A stretch of 25,480 nt of DNA from assembly GCA_002428735.1 (NCBI GenBank), contig DIXO01000013.1:1-25480 (forward strand), read 5' to 3'. Made by a program: the position numbers and the translations under genes. A model generated the notes under the pieces. The model was not told where the DNA came from and ran no database searches. It was given only the letters and a program-made list of their open reading frames with translations. Source of the stretch: Syntrophaceae bacterium UBA6078. GTDB lineage: Bacteria; Desulfobacterota; Syntrophia; Syntrophales; UBA2210. Positions 14,384 through 22,201 of this stretch are shown piece after piece (the first letter of the stretch is position 1; each line of letters opens with the position of its first letter).

Positions 14384-15397
14384 CTATAAAGCGTCAATCT
14401 TTAATGACCCTCTTTTTTGCCTCGTATTTTCCCGCACCCGGATTTCCGCAAGGCCGAAGGACTCTTTCAGTATCCGCATGTTCCGGTTTTTCATTCCCCG
14501 AAGGTTCGATACGTCCTGAGGGGACACGGAAAATACGATTTTCTCTCCCGTTTCATCACGTGATCTCAGCAGCTTCGTCGCCATGTCCAGGAAGATGGCG
14601 CTTTCCACCAGCGACCGGAAGGCGGGGTGAAAAGGGCCCGCCACGACGCTGTCTCCCACGATCATCTCCTGTGTCGTGTGAAGCCCCAGACGTATCACCG
14701 GTATCCCTTCTTTTTGAAACCGCAGAAGGGCATGCTTGCAGAGATCGACGGCCTCATCCAGTGTCAGGGGAATGTATGTTCCTTCCCGGTATGCCTCCGC
14801 CAGCGGAGTATCCCTGAAGACGATGGTGGGGTGGATGCGCACCGTGTCGGGGCGCAGGGCGATGATCTCTTCCACTGTGTATTCGAATCCCTCACGGGTG
14901 TCGCCCGGAAGACCCGCCATGAGATGCGCCCCGGTCTTGAACCCCGCGTTCCGCAATAATGTCAAAGCGGAACGCACATCATCCGACGAATGTCCCCGCC
15001 CCGCCGCCGACAGCACCTCGTCCACCATGGACTGGGCCCCGATCTCCACGGTGGAGACGGGATACCCGGCGATGAGATCTATCCGTTCCTCATCGATGTA
15101 GTCGGGGCGTGTCGAAATGCGTATGGAATCAGCCATGCCGGCATCGATATATCCCTTCGCGGCATCGAGAAGCTCAATCTGGTACTCTCGGGCCATGCCG
15201 GTGAAGTTCCCCCCGTAGAAGGCGATCTGGTCGAATCTTTTCCCGTCCGATCCGAGGTGGCGGTCGCAGATTGCCCGAACCGTATCGGCGGTGACCCTGC
15301 CGGAATAGTCTCCGGCGGCTATCAGCTCGTTGCAGAAGACGCAGCGGTTGGGGCATCCCCTGTACATGACGAATATGGGAATGATAAGCGGCCTCAT
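14384..15397 (-). CDS. Radical SAM protein, Elp3-like catalytic domain without acetyltransferase
   Basis: A 337-aa radical SAM enzyme. The [4Fe-4S]/SAM cluster cysteines are Cys15, Cys19 and Cys22 in GCPNRCVFCNE. FYGGNFTGM is the GGE-like SAM-binding strand with Asn replacing Glu. STVEIGAQSM, GAHLMAGLPGDT and RIHPTIVFRDTPLAE are the typical Elp3/COG1243-type barrel segments. The GNAT domain of true Elp3 is absent. Its ATG overlaps the rnc stop codon by four bases (ATGA), so it is translationally coupled as the last gene of the mnmA-mtaB-rnc operon. Context with tRNA-modification genes hints at an RNA-related role, but the substrate is unknown. Confidence 0.88.
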   Translation of the reverse strand: MRPLIIPIFVMYRGCPNRCVFCNELIAAGDYSGRVTADTVRAICDRHLGSDGKRFDQIAFYGGNFTGMAREYQIELLDAAKGYIDAGMADSIRISTRPDYIDEERIDLIAGYPVSTVEIGAQSMVDEVLSAAGRGHSSDDVRSALTLLRNAGFKTGAHLMAGLPGDTREGFEYTVEEIIALRPDTVRIHPTIVFRDTPLAEAYREGTYIPLTLDEAVDLCKHALLRFQKEGIPVIRLGLHTTQEMIVGDSVVAGPFHPAFRSLVESAIFLDMATKLLRSRDETGEKIVFSVSPQDVSNLRGMKNRNMRILKESFGLAEIRVRENTRQKRGSLKIDAL

Positions 15398-16101
15398 GTC
15401 GCGTCCAGTTTCTCGAGGGCCGTGCGGGCCGCGTCCTGCTCGGCCTCTTTCTTGCTTTTCCCGGTTCCGGCCGCGGTCAGGCGGTCTCCGATGGATGCCT
15501 CCACTTCAAAGGTCCTGTCATGATCGGGGCCGGAGACTCCCGCCGTTCGATAGCGCGGTATTTCTTTGAACCGGTCCTGACTGATCTCCTGAAGAAGCGA
15601 TTTGAAATCCCTGTTTCCCGGTTTCTTCCCCCACTCGTCCACGGCCGAGCGAAAAGCCCCCCGGATGAAGGAGAAGGCGGCTTCGTGCCCTCCGTCGAGA
15701 TAGATCGCGCCGATGATCGATTCGAAGGCGTCCCCCAGGATGGAATCCTTGTCTCTTCCCGCTGCCTTTTCCTCACCCTTTCCCAGGAGGATGACATCGC
15801 CGATCCCGTACCGGCGGGCCATTCCGGCCAGCGACTGCTCGCCCACCAGGAAGGCCCGGGCCTTTGAAAGCCGCCCCTCATCATACGCCGGAAATTGCTC
15901 CATGAGCATATCGCTTATGCACAGTTGGAGGACGGCGTCCCCCAGAAATTCGAGGCGTTCGTTGTCTTTCCCGGCCATGTCCGGGTTCTCGTTGGCGTAG
16001 GAACCGTGGGTAAGGGCGAGCTCGAAGACGTTGACATCGCCGAAGGCGTATCCCAACGTCTCCGCCAGATTTTCGATATTTTTCATTCGTTCTTTATCCA
16101 T
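15394..16101 (-). CDS. rnc: Ribonuclease III
   Basis: A 235-aa endonuclease for double-stranded RNA, acting in rRNA and mRNA processing. The signature NERLEFLGD spans 47-55 with the metal-binding Glu and Asp. A second acidic cluster lies in LGDAFESIIGAIYLDGG (about 118-134). The C-terminal double-stranded-RNA-binding domain (about 165-233) ends GKSKKEAEQDAARTALEKL. Size is normal. Its start overlaps the end of mtaB by eight bases, and its stop overlaps the radical SAM gene by four, showing a compact operon. A second in-frame ATG at residue 6 is an alternative start. Confidence 0.97.
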   Translation of the reverse strand: MDKERMKNIENLAETLGYAFGDVNVFELALTHGSYANENPDMAGKDNERLEFLGDAVLQLCISDMLMEQFPAYDEGRLSKARAFLVGEQSLAGMARRYGIGDVILLGKGEEKAAGRDKDSILGDAFESIIGAIYLDGGHEAAFSFIRGAFRSAVDEWGKKPGNRDFKSLLQEISQDRFKEIPRYRTAGVSGPDHDRTFEVEASIGDRLTAAGTGKSKKEAEQDAARTALEKLDAT

Positions 16102-17407
16102 CCGTCAGTACCTTCCCCACAACCTTTTCTCTCATCATGCTATCAACCGCGACCGGGACGATCCGGTTGGAAAGGGACGAGTCGCCGTCAGGGATCAGGA
16201 CGGGAACGTAATTGTCGGAAAACCCCTTCACCCAGCCGGTCTCCTTGTCCCTGCTTCCCTCCACCAGAACGGAGAGAACCCTTCCCACAAAGCCTTCGTT
16301 GAATGCGATCCGTTTCCGGTTGCCGATCCTCCGCAGAACGGCGGCGCGCTCTTTCTTGACCGCTTGTATTGGCTCCCCGGAAAGAGAAGCGGCGGCTGTT
16401 CCGGGGCGTCGGGAGTAGGGAAAGACATGCAGATAGGCAAGGTCCATGCTCTTGATAAAACGGACCGTGTTCTGAAATTCCTCTTCTCCCTCTCCGGGAA
16501 AGCCCGTTATGACGTCCATCCCGACGGCGATCCCGGGGATGGCGGCCTGCAGTCGTCTTACCAGGTCCCCCACCTCGACGGTGGTGTACTTCCTTCGCAT
16601 CAGCGTCAAAATACGGTCATCCCCGCTCTGGAGCGACAGATGGAGGTGCCGGCACAGTATTTTCGACCGTTGCAGGTGTTCGATCATTTCGTCCGATATC
16701 TCCATCGGATTCACCGAGCTGATCCGCAGCCGCTCAATGTCCGTGCGGTCCTCTATCTTTTTGAGAAGACCGGGAAGGTCGGCGGGGGAGGGGAGGTCCC
16801 GCCCGTAGGCGCCCAGGCATATCCCGGTGAGTATGATCTCCCGATGTCCCGCCTGAGCCAGGGTCCTGACCCGCCGGATCACATCTTCTTCGGGGAGGCT
16901 CCGGCTTCTTCCTCTTGCGTAGGGAATGATGCAATAGCTGCAGAAGACGTTGCATCCGTCCTGCACCTTCAGATAGGCCCGGGTCTGGCCGGGAAAGCGG
17001 GTGACCGGCAGGTCCGAGAAGCTCCTTTTCAGGGATATATCGGTCACGTCGATCCGCGGCCCGCCGTTGATGATGTCCCGTATCATTCCGGGGAGTCTTT
17101 CTTTTATTTCGGTTCCCGCCACCATTCGCACACCGGGGAGTCCTGCCAGTTCCTGCGGGGCGATCTGGGCGTAGCAGCCGGCCGCGATAATCGGCGCGCC
17201 CTGGTTCATCCGGTTTGCGCGGCGGATCAACTGGCGGGACTGAAAATCCGTCTTGGCCGTGACCGTGCAGGTGTTCACGATATAGAGGTCAGCCGGTGAA
17301 TCGAAGGGAACGACGGAACAGCCTTCCCCTTCGATGGCCTCCATGATCCCGGCGGATTCGTAATGATTGACCTTGCACCCGAGGGTGGCCACGGCAACCT
17401 TAAGCAT
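16094..17407 (-). CDS. mtaB: tRNA (N6-threonylcarbamoyladenosine(37)-C2)-methylthiotransferase
   Basis: A 437-aa methylthiotransferase converting t6A37 to ms2t6A37 in tRNA. The N-terminal UPF0004 domain has auxiliary-cluster cysteines Cys11 (LGCKVNHYES), Cys47 (VNTCTVTAK) and Cys78 (AGCYAQ). The radical SAM cysteines are Cys152, Cys156 and Cys159 (DGCNVFCSYC). The C terminus carries a TRAM-like RNA-binding domain. GCKVN and NTCTVT mark the MtaB subgroup, as opposed to MiaB (NTCSVR-like) or RimO. The start at 17407 overlaps the mnmA stop by eight bases; the frame extends 17 residues upstream but homology begins here. It belongs to the same operon as rnc. Confidence 0.94.
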   Translation of the reverse strand: MLKVAVATLGCKVNHYESAGIMEAIEGEGCSVVPFDSPADLYIVNTCTVTAKTDFQSRQLIRRANRMNQGAPIIAAGCYAQIAPQELAGLPGVRMVAGTEIKERLPGMIRDIINGGPRIDVTDISLKRSFSDLPVTRFPGQTRAYLKVQDGCNVFCSYCIIPYARGRSRSLPEEDVIRRVRTLAQAGHREIILTGICLGAYGRDLPSPADLPGLLKKIEDRTDIERLRISSVNPMEISDEMIEHLQRSKILCRHLHLSLQSGDDRILTLMRRKYTTVEVGDLVRRLQAAIPGIAVGMDVITGFPGEGEEEFQNTVRFIKSMDLAYLHVFPYSRRPGTAAASLSGEPIQAVKKERAAVLRRIGNRKRIAFNEGFVGRVLSVLVEGSRDKETGWVKGFSDNYVPVLIPDGDSSLSNRIVPVAVDSMMREKVVGKVLTDG

Positions 17408-18449
17408 GGCGAAGCCCCCGTTCGATCCATCCTCCTCCCAGGAGACGATCCCTTTCAAAAAAGACCGCCGCCTGGCCGGGGGCCACCGCCTTCTGGGGTA
17501 TCATGAACCGAACCGTTACCCTTCCTCCGGGGAGGGGCGTGATCTCGGAGTCGACACCCCGGTGGCGGTACCGGATGTATGTCCGCGCGCGCAGGACGCC
17601 CGCAGGAGGACCGGCGGCTGATATCCAGGAACAGTCTTTCGCGACAAGGCCGCAGGCGAACTGGTCCTCCTCCCTTCCCACGATTACGGTATCCCGTTCG
17701 GTATCGATTGCAAGGACGTAATAAGGCCGGGGCGACGCGATATTGAGTCCCTTCCGCTGTCCGATGGTCACCGTGTGTGTTCCCCCGTGTCTGCCCACGA
17801 CGGTTCCCTCCCGGTCCACGATGTCGCCGGGGCGGGGGAGGGGAGAGGGATAGGTTTCGAGAAAGCCCCGGTAGTTGTCGTCGGGAATGAAACAGATCTC
17901 CTGGCTTTCCTTTCGCGACGGGAGATCTAGTCTCCGGGCCATCTCCCGTATCTCCTCCTTGGTTCGGTCGCCGTTGGGGAATATGAGGTGTCGCAGTTCT
18001 TCCTGTCCCAGTTGAAAGAGAAAATAGGATTGATCCTTCTCCCTGTCGGCGCCCTTGAAGAGGGCAGTCTCGACCCTGTCCCCGCTTTCTTCAACGCGGG
18101 CGTAATGGCCCGTAGCGATGCAGTCGAGACCCCGCGCGCGCGCCTCATCCAAAAGATACCTGAACTTGATCTTCTTGTTGCAGACGATGCAGGGATTCGG
18201 GGTCCTCCCTGCCAGGTACTCCCTGGCGAAATAGTCCACGATCTCTCTTCCGAAGGAGGAGGAAACGTCCCGTATGTGGAGCGGAAAGCCCACGGAGGAG
18301 GCGACCGCCACCGCATCGTGCTCGCTCCCCGCGGGAAAGCCGTTGCGCAGATAGAGCCCCTCCACACGGAATCCCTGTTCATTCAGGATCGCCGCCGCCA
18401 CGGCGCTGTCAACGCCGCCGCTGATGCCCACAAGCACGCCCTTCGCCAA
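17400..18449 (-). CDS. mnmA: tRNA-specific 2-thiouridylase
   Basis: A 349-aa enzyme that thiolates U34 of Lys, Glu and Gln tRNAs using ATP and persulfide sulfur. The PP-loop SGGVDS is at 10-15. The two catalytic cysteines are Cys87 (NPCIVCN) and Cys186 (SQEICFI). GHYAR, KDQSYFLF and FPNGDRTKEEIRE are further family marks. I start at a TTG at 18449, which encodes the residue just before AKGVLVGISGG and has AGGGGGA upstream at good spacing. A longer ATG frame to 18563 would add 38 residues that match nothing in the family. It is the first gene of the mnmA-mtaB-rnc-radical SAM operon, with overlapping ends throughout. Confidence 0.93.
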   Translation of the reverse strand: MAKGVLVGISGGVDSAVAAAILNEQGFRVEGLYLRNGFPAGSEHDAVAVASSVGFPLHIRDVSSSFGREIVDYFAREYLAGRTPNPCIVCNKKIKFRYLLDEARARGLDCIATGHYARVEESGDRVETALFKGADREKDQSYFLFQLGQEELRHLIFPNGDRTKEEIREMARRLDLPSRKESQEICFIPDDNYRGFLETYPSPLPRPGDIVDREGTVVGRHGGTHTVTIGQRKGLNIASPRPYYVLAIDTERDTVIVGREEDQFACGLVAKDCSWISAAGPPAGVLRARTYIRYRHRGVDSEITPLPGGRVTVRFMIPQKAVAPGQAAVFFERDRLLGGGWIERGLRHA

Positions 18450-18667
18450 ACCGAGAATCCCCCTCAACCATCTGAAGTCGTTGTAATCTTCGTGAATGGA
18501 TATCCTATTTGCGGGGCGAATGCAAGGTGAAGGGAAACGTACCCCCCGGCGGGTCGCTGGCAAGAAGACCGCGTGATGCAGCGACGGAACCCGGATAGAA
18601 TAAGAGTTGAATCAGGAGAGCGATTGCGGTAGACAGTCATCGACGAGTTATCGAAACGGGGAGAGGC

Positions 18668-19534
18668 ATGCCGTACACGCAGTATACCGATCCGTATGTC
18701 AGTGTGGAGGAAGAATTTTTTGTCACTTCCGACGGCGTTGCTCTCAGAATGATCGAATTTGCGCCTCCCTGTGACGGGCCCCAACGGCCCATGGTGGTCT
18801 TTGTGGCCGGGTGGATATCGCTCATAGACGGCTGGAAGCGTGTCCTGCAACGGATCACGCCCCGCTACCGGACACTGTATGTGGAAACCAGGGAAAAGGC
18901 CAGCGCCCTGCTTCCCCTCCGTCCCGATCGCATGGATTTCTCGATGGCGCGCATGAGCCGGGATCTCTTTGAAATTATTGAGAAGAAGGTGCCGCCGGAG
19001 AAGCCTCTCTGCCTCGCCGGCAGTTCGCTGGGGGCGACCGTTATTCTTGACTCCCAGACCGCCGCACAAAGGCAGCCGGCGCTCTCGATCCTGATAGCGC
19101 CCATATGCGGGCTGATTTATCCCTTCTGGCTGCCGTTGCTTCTCAGACCGGTTCCTCCGTCGCTGTACACGGCAATCAAGCCCGCGCTGAAATGGTACCT
19201 GCGCAACGTCAGGGTGGATAAACGGAAAGAACCGGAGCAGGCGAAGAAGTATGAGGGGACACTGGATGCCGCCGAACCGCGAAGGCTCAAGGCAAACGCT
19301 TTTGCCATAAAGGACTACAGCCTCTGGGAGAAGTTGCCGCGCGTTTCGTCGCCGGTTCTGATCGTGGGCGCGAAAAGCGACACCCTGCACGGCATCGATG
19401 TCATCGAGAAGATGGCGGAGCTTCTCCCCAACGCGGAAATTGCGATGATGTCCAGCAACAGAGAAACGCACAGTGAAAAAATGGGAGATCTGATCGTCGA
19501 TCGTTTGACCGGGCTCCACGGTATGAAAGGATGA
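18668..19534 (+). CDS. Alpha/beta hydrolase
   Basis: A 288-aa protein with the serine-hydrolase fold. The nucleophile elbow is GSSLG with Ser120. The oxyanion-hole strand is VVFVAGW (43-49). Asp in LIVGAKSDTLHG and His in NRETHSEK complete a plausible triad. A cap region (about 140-225) with hydrophobic and Arg/Lys-rich helices lies between. No signal peptide. GGGGAGAGG precedes the ATG. The next gene starts four bases after the stop, so the two are probably co-transcribed. The substrate cannot be predicted; this resembles uncharacterised esterase/lipase-like members. Confidence 0.82.
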   Translation: MPYTQYTDPYVSVEEEFFVTSDGVALRMIEFAPPCDGPQRPMVVFVAGWISLIDGWKRVLQRITPRYRTLYVETREKASALLPLRPDRMDFSMARMSRDLFEIIEKKVPPEKPLCLAGSSLGATVILDSQTAAQRQPALSILIAPICGLIYPFWLPLLLRPVPPSLYTAIKPALKWYLRNVRVDKRKEPEQAKKYEGTLDAAEPRRLKANAFAIKDYSLWEKLPRVSSPVLIVGAKSDTLHGIDVIEKMAELLPNAEIAMMSSNRETHSEKMGDLIVDRLTGLHGMKG

Positions 19535-19537
19535 TAT

Positions 19538-19831
19538 ATGGCTTCGGATGTGAATGAACTGACCGTACAGTACGAAGAAGACGGTACCGTCATCGTCAAG
19601 GAGTTGGACAAGATGATTCTGTCAAAGGGGGCGTGGGCGACCGTCATCTTCAAATACCAGGACTGGGACCGCGCGAAGAGCGAATACGGGTCGCCCCGGT
19701 TCACCATCCGCCGGTACCGCAAGATCAATAACGAATACCGCCAACAGAGCAAATTCAACATATCGAGCGCGGATCAGGCGCTTAAGATTATAGAGGCCCT
19801 TCAGAAGTGGGTTGATGCCCCGCAGGGGTAA
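19538..19831 (+). CDS. Small protein resembling PC4/YdbC-like single-stranded nucleic-acid-binding fold
   Basis: A 97-aa soluble protein. The pattern VKELDKMILSKGAWATVIF, a Trp/Asp-rich turn, then FTIRRYRK and a final helix SSADQALKIIEALQKW follows the four-strand-plus-helix layout of the PC4 family, in particular bacterial YdbC. I judge this from the order of strands, the central Arg-Tyr-rich strand and the amphipathic C-terminal helix, so it is a suggestion, not a proven match. If right, it would bind single-stranded DNA or RNA. It starts four bases after the hydrolase stop, with AAAGGATG as ribosome site. The gene itself is credible by spacing and codon use. Confidence 0.75.
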   Translation: MASDVNELTVQYEEDGTVIVKELDKMILSKGAWATVIFKYQDWDRAKSEYGSPRFTIRRYRKINNEYRQQSKFNISSADQALKIIEALQKWVDAPQG

Positions 19832-19868
19832 CCCGTGAGGAAGCAATCGTATCCAGGAGGTTGTAGCC

Positions 19869-20195
19869 GTGGATGATCTTATGAATTACCTGTCGGCCCA
19901 TCCGGTAGTCCTCATTGTCATTATTGCCGTCGCGGTTATCCTTCTCTACCTCGCGCTCAGAAAAACGCTGAAACTGATCCTCATAACCGCCCTCGTCGTC
20001 ATCGTCCTCGGCCTCGCCGCCCTCTACGGATACCATTACTACAGCGGCGAGCCTGAGAGATTTCCCGAGAGCGTGAAGGAAGTGGTCGGCACAATCGGGG
20101 ATCAGAGCGAGAAGATGATCGAGGCAGGGAAGGACGTGGTGGAGAAGGTGGGGGAATCGATCAAGGAGAAGCGGAACCCCGCGGAAGGGAAATAG
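19869..20195 (+). CDS. Small two-TM membrane protein, unknown function
   Basis: A 108-aa protein. Two adjacent hydrophobic helices (about 12-29 and 34-54) are followed by a soluble, amphipathic, charge-rich tail (60-108) with a heptad-like spacing (VKEVVGTIGDQSEKMIEAGK) suggestive of a coiled coil or membrane-surface helix. It begins with GTG at 19869 after a good CCAGGAGG site. It is 37 bases after the PC4-like gene on the same strand. No family recognised. Possible roles such as envelope stress or scaffolding are not testable from sequence. Confidence 0.7.
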   Translation: MDDLMNYLSAHPVVLIVIIAVAVILLYLALRKTLKLILITALVVIVLGLAALYGYHYYSGEPERFPESVKEVVGTIGDQSEKMIEAGKDVVEKVGESIKEKRNPAEGK

Positions 20196-20252
20196 ATTCT
20201 CCCCTGCGCAGGGATTGTCTTCAACGCGATACTGCCGGCTTCATGAGAAAAC

Positions 20253-20267
20253 GCCCTGAAGAAGGGC
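20253..20267. terminator. Weak bidirectional hairpin between convergent genes
   Basis: GCCCT-GAAGA-AGGGC forms a five-pair stem in the 225-bp gap between convergent genes. On the minus strand it is followed by GTTTT; on the plus strand by ATCATTT. It is the best terminator candidate here but the stem is short. I see no gene in 20196-20420. Confidence 0.35.
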
Positions 20268-20420
20268 ATCATTTCAGATCCGGCGGCTCCTCATCTCTGG
20301 AGCACGCCCTGATGGACTCCTTCTTTCAGAAAAAGGCATAGACTAAACTCTGGTATGCCCTTGATTGTGAGGACATCCGCACGAAATCCGGTGTTTCTCT
20401 GCTCACATATTCTTACTGCA

Positions 20421-20783
20421 TCACGTGGCTTTCGGGGAAGGAACCGGCCCCTCGTGCAGATGCGCCATATTGGTTTTTTTATCGAACCATCCCTCGAAAA
20501 GGATCAACTCGGGGTGGCCGTCAAGAGAGGTATAATCTTTTACCCGCACCCCTTTTTCTCCTGCTGTGCCATCACTGAAGACCCGGACATTGTACCGGTG
20601 CTTCTCCGCCTGGGGGCGCTTTACGACCTTGAGCTTCCAGACCCAATCGGGGTTTTTCCCCAGGTTCACCACGAGAAATTGCCCGACATGTGACTCCATC
20701 TCCGTTGGCCTCGGCAGTTTTTCTTTATGTATCCCTGCCTGACCGGCTGTTTCTTCTTTCTTCTCCCAGAACTTCCAGGACAT
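20421..20783 (-). CDS. Conserved-looking hypothetical protein, 120 aa
   Basis: A 120-aa soluble protein starting at MSWKFWEKK with a strong AAAGGAGGG site, so I prefer this ATG to one 14 codons upstream. A basic/acidic N-terminal tail (1-35) precedes a compact beta-rich part: VGQFLVVNLGKNPDWVWKLK, then RYNVRVFSD, VRVKDYTSLDGHPELILFEG. This pattern recalls small proteins I associate with Deltaproteobacteria, but I cannot name a family or function. It is transcribed alone, with an extended -10 promoter upstream at 20839-20847. Confidence 0.72.
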   Translation of the reverse strand: MSWKFWEKKEETAGQAGIHKEKLPRPTEMESHVGQFLVVNLGKNPDWVWKLKVVKRPQAEKHRYNVRVFSDGTAGEKGVRVKDYTSLDGHPELILFEGWFDKKTNMAHLHEGPVPSPKAT

Positions 20784-20838
20784 GGCTGCCCTCCTTTGGT
20801 ACATTTTTATATATATCCAAAGCAATTGCTATGCCTTG

Positions 20839-20847
20839 ATTATAACA
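20839..20847 (-). promoter_or_regulatory. Extended -10 promoter for the 120-aa gene
   Basis: On the minus strand TGTTATAAT is a consensus TATAAT with an extended-10 TG dinucleotide. It lies 56-64 bases upstream of the ATG at 20783. No good -35 hexamer is present, which is normal for extended -10 promoters. Confidence 0.55.
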
Positions 20848-20867
20848 TATTGATATTGTGTGTTTTA

Positions 20868-20937
20868 TTTCCCCGGAGACCTTATAAGACAGGAACCGCC
20901 GATTCCTGTACGACTGGGGAAACCATGAAGGGATGGT
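20868..20937. other. Nested inverted repeats, possible structured RNA or regulatory element
   Basis: Outer arms TTTCCCC (20868-20874) and GGGGAAA (20916-20922) pair perfectly. They enclose a second perfect stem ACAGGAA-7 nt-TTCCTGT (20889-20909). A third hairpin ACCAT-6 nt-ATGGT (20922-20937) follows directly and is followed by an A-rich run. It lies upstream of the minus-strand promoter above, so it is not in that gene's leader. I do not recognise a known riboswitch or ribozyme. Confidence 0.45.
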
Positions 20938-21103
20938 GAAAAAAGAAAAAATCACGCAATAATATGATCAGATAGCGAGTGAAAGATGATCAGGAACGAC
21001 GCATTCCGATTTTGTGAGGATGAGAACCTTTGATTCCGGAAAGTTGAATCGATGGAGGAGCTATGATTCCTTCCGACGGCCGGTAGGGGGATGATGAAAA
21101 AGA

Positions 21104-21514
21104 TTACAGAAGATCAATCGTCATCGCCCGTGTGGGGCACCCTTTGACGCACAGTTCACAGCCGCTGCATTTTTCGGGATCGAAGATAACCTCCATGGTG
21201 TTCTTGTCCAGGTAGAGGGCGCCGCTTGTGCAGAAGGCTACGCAGGCGCCGCAGTGCACACACCGGTCGACATTCCTGGTCACGCTTTTTGAAAGGGGCT
21301 CGACGCTCAGCCCCAGCCCCCTGAGGTAGCGGATGGCCCGGTCGAAGTTCTTCTTCGTGCCGCTCAGATCCAGGACCATCAGCCCTTCTCTTCGCGGCGA
21401 TATCCGCGCCCTCATGATGTTGAAGGCAAGGTCGAAGTCTTTCACCAGGCTGTACACCACGGGCTTGTCGACAACGTCTGCTCCGTAGCGGATGATGATC
21501 TTTTTCGAATACAT
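21104..21514 (-). CDS. NIL-domain ferredoxin with two 4Fe-4S sites
   Basis: A 136-aa protein. Residues 1-75 form a NIL domain (ferredoxin-like fold also found on MetN ABC ATPases; here KPVVYSLVKDFDLAFNI and GLMVLDLSGTKKNFDRAIRYL). Residues 80-133 carry two CxxCxxCxxxC clusters: Cys85, 88, 91, 95 and Cys116, 119, 122, 126. NIL-ferredoxins in anaerobes have been linked to homocysteine/methionine synthesis together with DUF39 proteins. No DUF39 or methionine gene is in this window, so that role is only inferred from the family. It stands alone on the minus strand, with a 56-bp gap to the upstream hydrolase gene on the same strand. Its ribosome site is weak. Confidence 0.88.
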   Translation of the reverse strand: MYSKKIIIRYGADVVDKPVVYSLVKDFDLAFNIMRARISPRREGLMVLDLSGTKKNFDRAIRYLRGLGLSVEPLSKSVTRNVDRCVHCGACVAFCTSGALYLDKNTMEVIFDPEKCSGCELCVKGCPTRAMTIDLL

Positions 21515-21570
21515 ATTCCTGCTGTCTCCGGATGTTCCGGTTATCCTAGTTTCACGTCAGAGTCAAGAAT

Positions 21571-22047
21571 CTAATCAGCGAGCAGCCGATCCCAGTCAAA
21601 GGAGGGGAACGTTTCACCGAGGGGGTGATCATCGTCCACGGCGTGGTACTCAAGCGCCGTGAACACCTGCTGGGCGATCGCGCGGACCGGTCCCGGCGGT
21701 ACCACACCGTCCTGCCGGCCATGATAGAGCGTAACAGGCAGGGCAATCCGCCGCTTCAGATAGGACCTGAACTCCTCAAGGTTCAGGGCCGGTGCCAGGA
21801 GGATGAGCCGTTTGACCAGCCCCTCGTTGTCACAGGCATACATGGCGGCCATGAGCCCTCCAAAGCTGGAGCCCACCAGCACGAGGTCCTCTTTCCCTGC
21901 CAGCACCCTGCGAAGCGTGTCCATCCTCTGGTCGAGGCTTCCCGTGTAATCCTCTATAATCATGTCGGGATACCGCTCTCTGAAAAACCGCGACTTGGTT
22001 CCCTGGCTGCTCCCTTCAAGGCCGTGCACGAAGACCCTGATTGTCAT
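21571..22047 (-). CDS. YqiA/YcfP-like alpha/beta hydrolase
   Basis: A 158-aa compact hydrolase of the YqiA-like group. The start VFVHGLEGSSQGTKS is typical. The nucleophile motif GSSFGG carries Ser61. YHGRQDGVVPP supplies the acidic residue and DDDHPLG the His. Family members are esterases of unknown physiological substrate. A purine-rich double AAAGGAG site precedes the ATG. It is upstream of the NIL-ferredoxin on the same strand and divergent from the DUF1015 gene. Confidence 0.87.
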   Translation of the reverse strand: MTIRVFVHGLEGSSQGTKSRFFRERYPDMIIEDYTGSLDQRMDTLRRVLAGKEDLVLVGSSFGGLMAAMYACDNEGLVKRLILLAPALNLEEFRSYLKRRIALPVTLYHGRQDGVVPPGPVRAIAQQVFTALEYHAVDDDHPLGETFPSFDWDRLLAD

Positions 22048-22201
22048 CTCGTTTCTCCTTTCTCCTTTTGCCCTTCACTCTGCGGCAGTTCATACTATTC
22101 AAATGGCGAATTTGCAAGCCGGTATGGATGTCCCCGGATTATATTGATTGAAGGTTTCGACTGTGTTAGAGAGAGCCCAAACCGAAGTAAGGAAGATCGT
22201 A

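Larger units (their letters stand above)
20784..21103. other. 320-bp gap: promoter and folded element, no gene
   Basis: This stretch lies between two minus-strand genes. It holds the promoter at 20839-20847 and the nested inverted repeats at 20868-20937. Beyond 20940 it is an A-rich then mixed sequence in which I find no open reading frame with a ribosome site and no recognisable RNA gene. Confidence 0.4.

Noticed and set aside
16031..17299. Long plus-strand open frame of 422 codons opposite mtaB
   Set aside because: It is antisense to a clear mtaB gene with all its cysteine motifs, and its composition (His, Arg, Pro, Gly rich) is that of a shadow frame in GC-rich DNA.
18450..18563. N-terminal extension of MnmA from an upstream ATG; also considered as a tRNA remnant because of a GVRFPSP-like translation
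   Set aside because: The extension lacks family similarity and the TTG at 18449 has a good ribosome site. I could not fold the DNA into a cloverleaf with a proper T arm.
18464..19519. Minus-strand open frame of 351 codons opposite the alpha/beta hydrolase
   Set aside because: The plus strand carries a convincing hydrolase with nucleophile elbow and ribosome site; the antisense frame has no recognisable domain.
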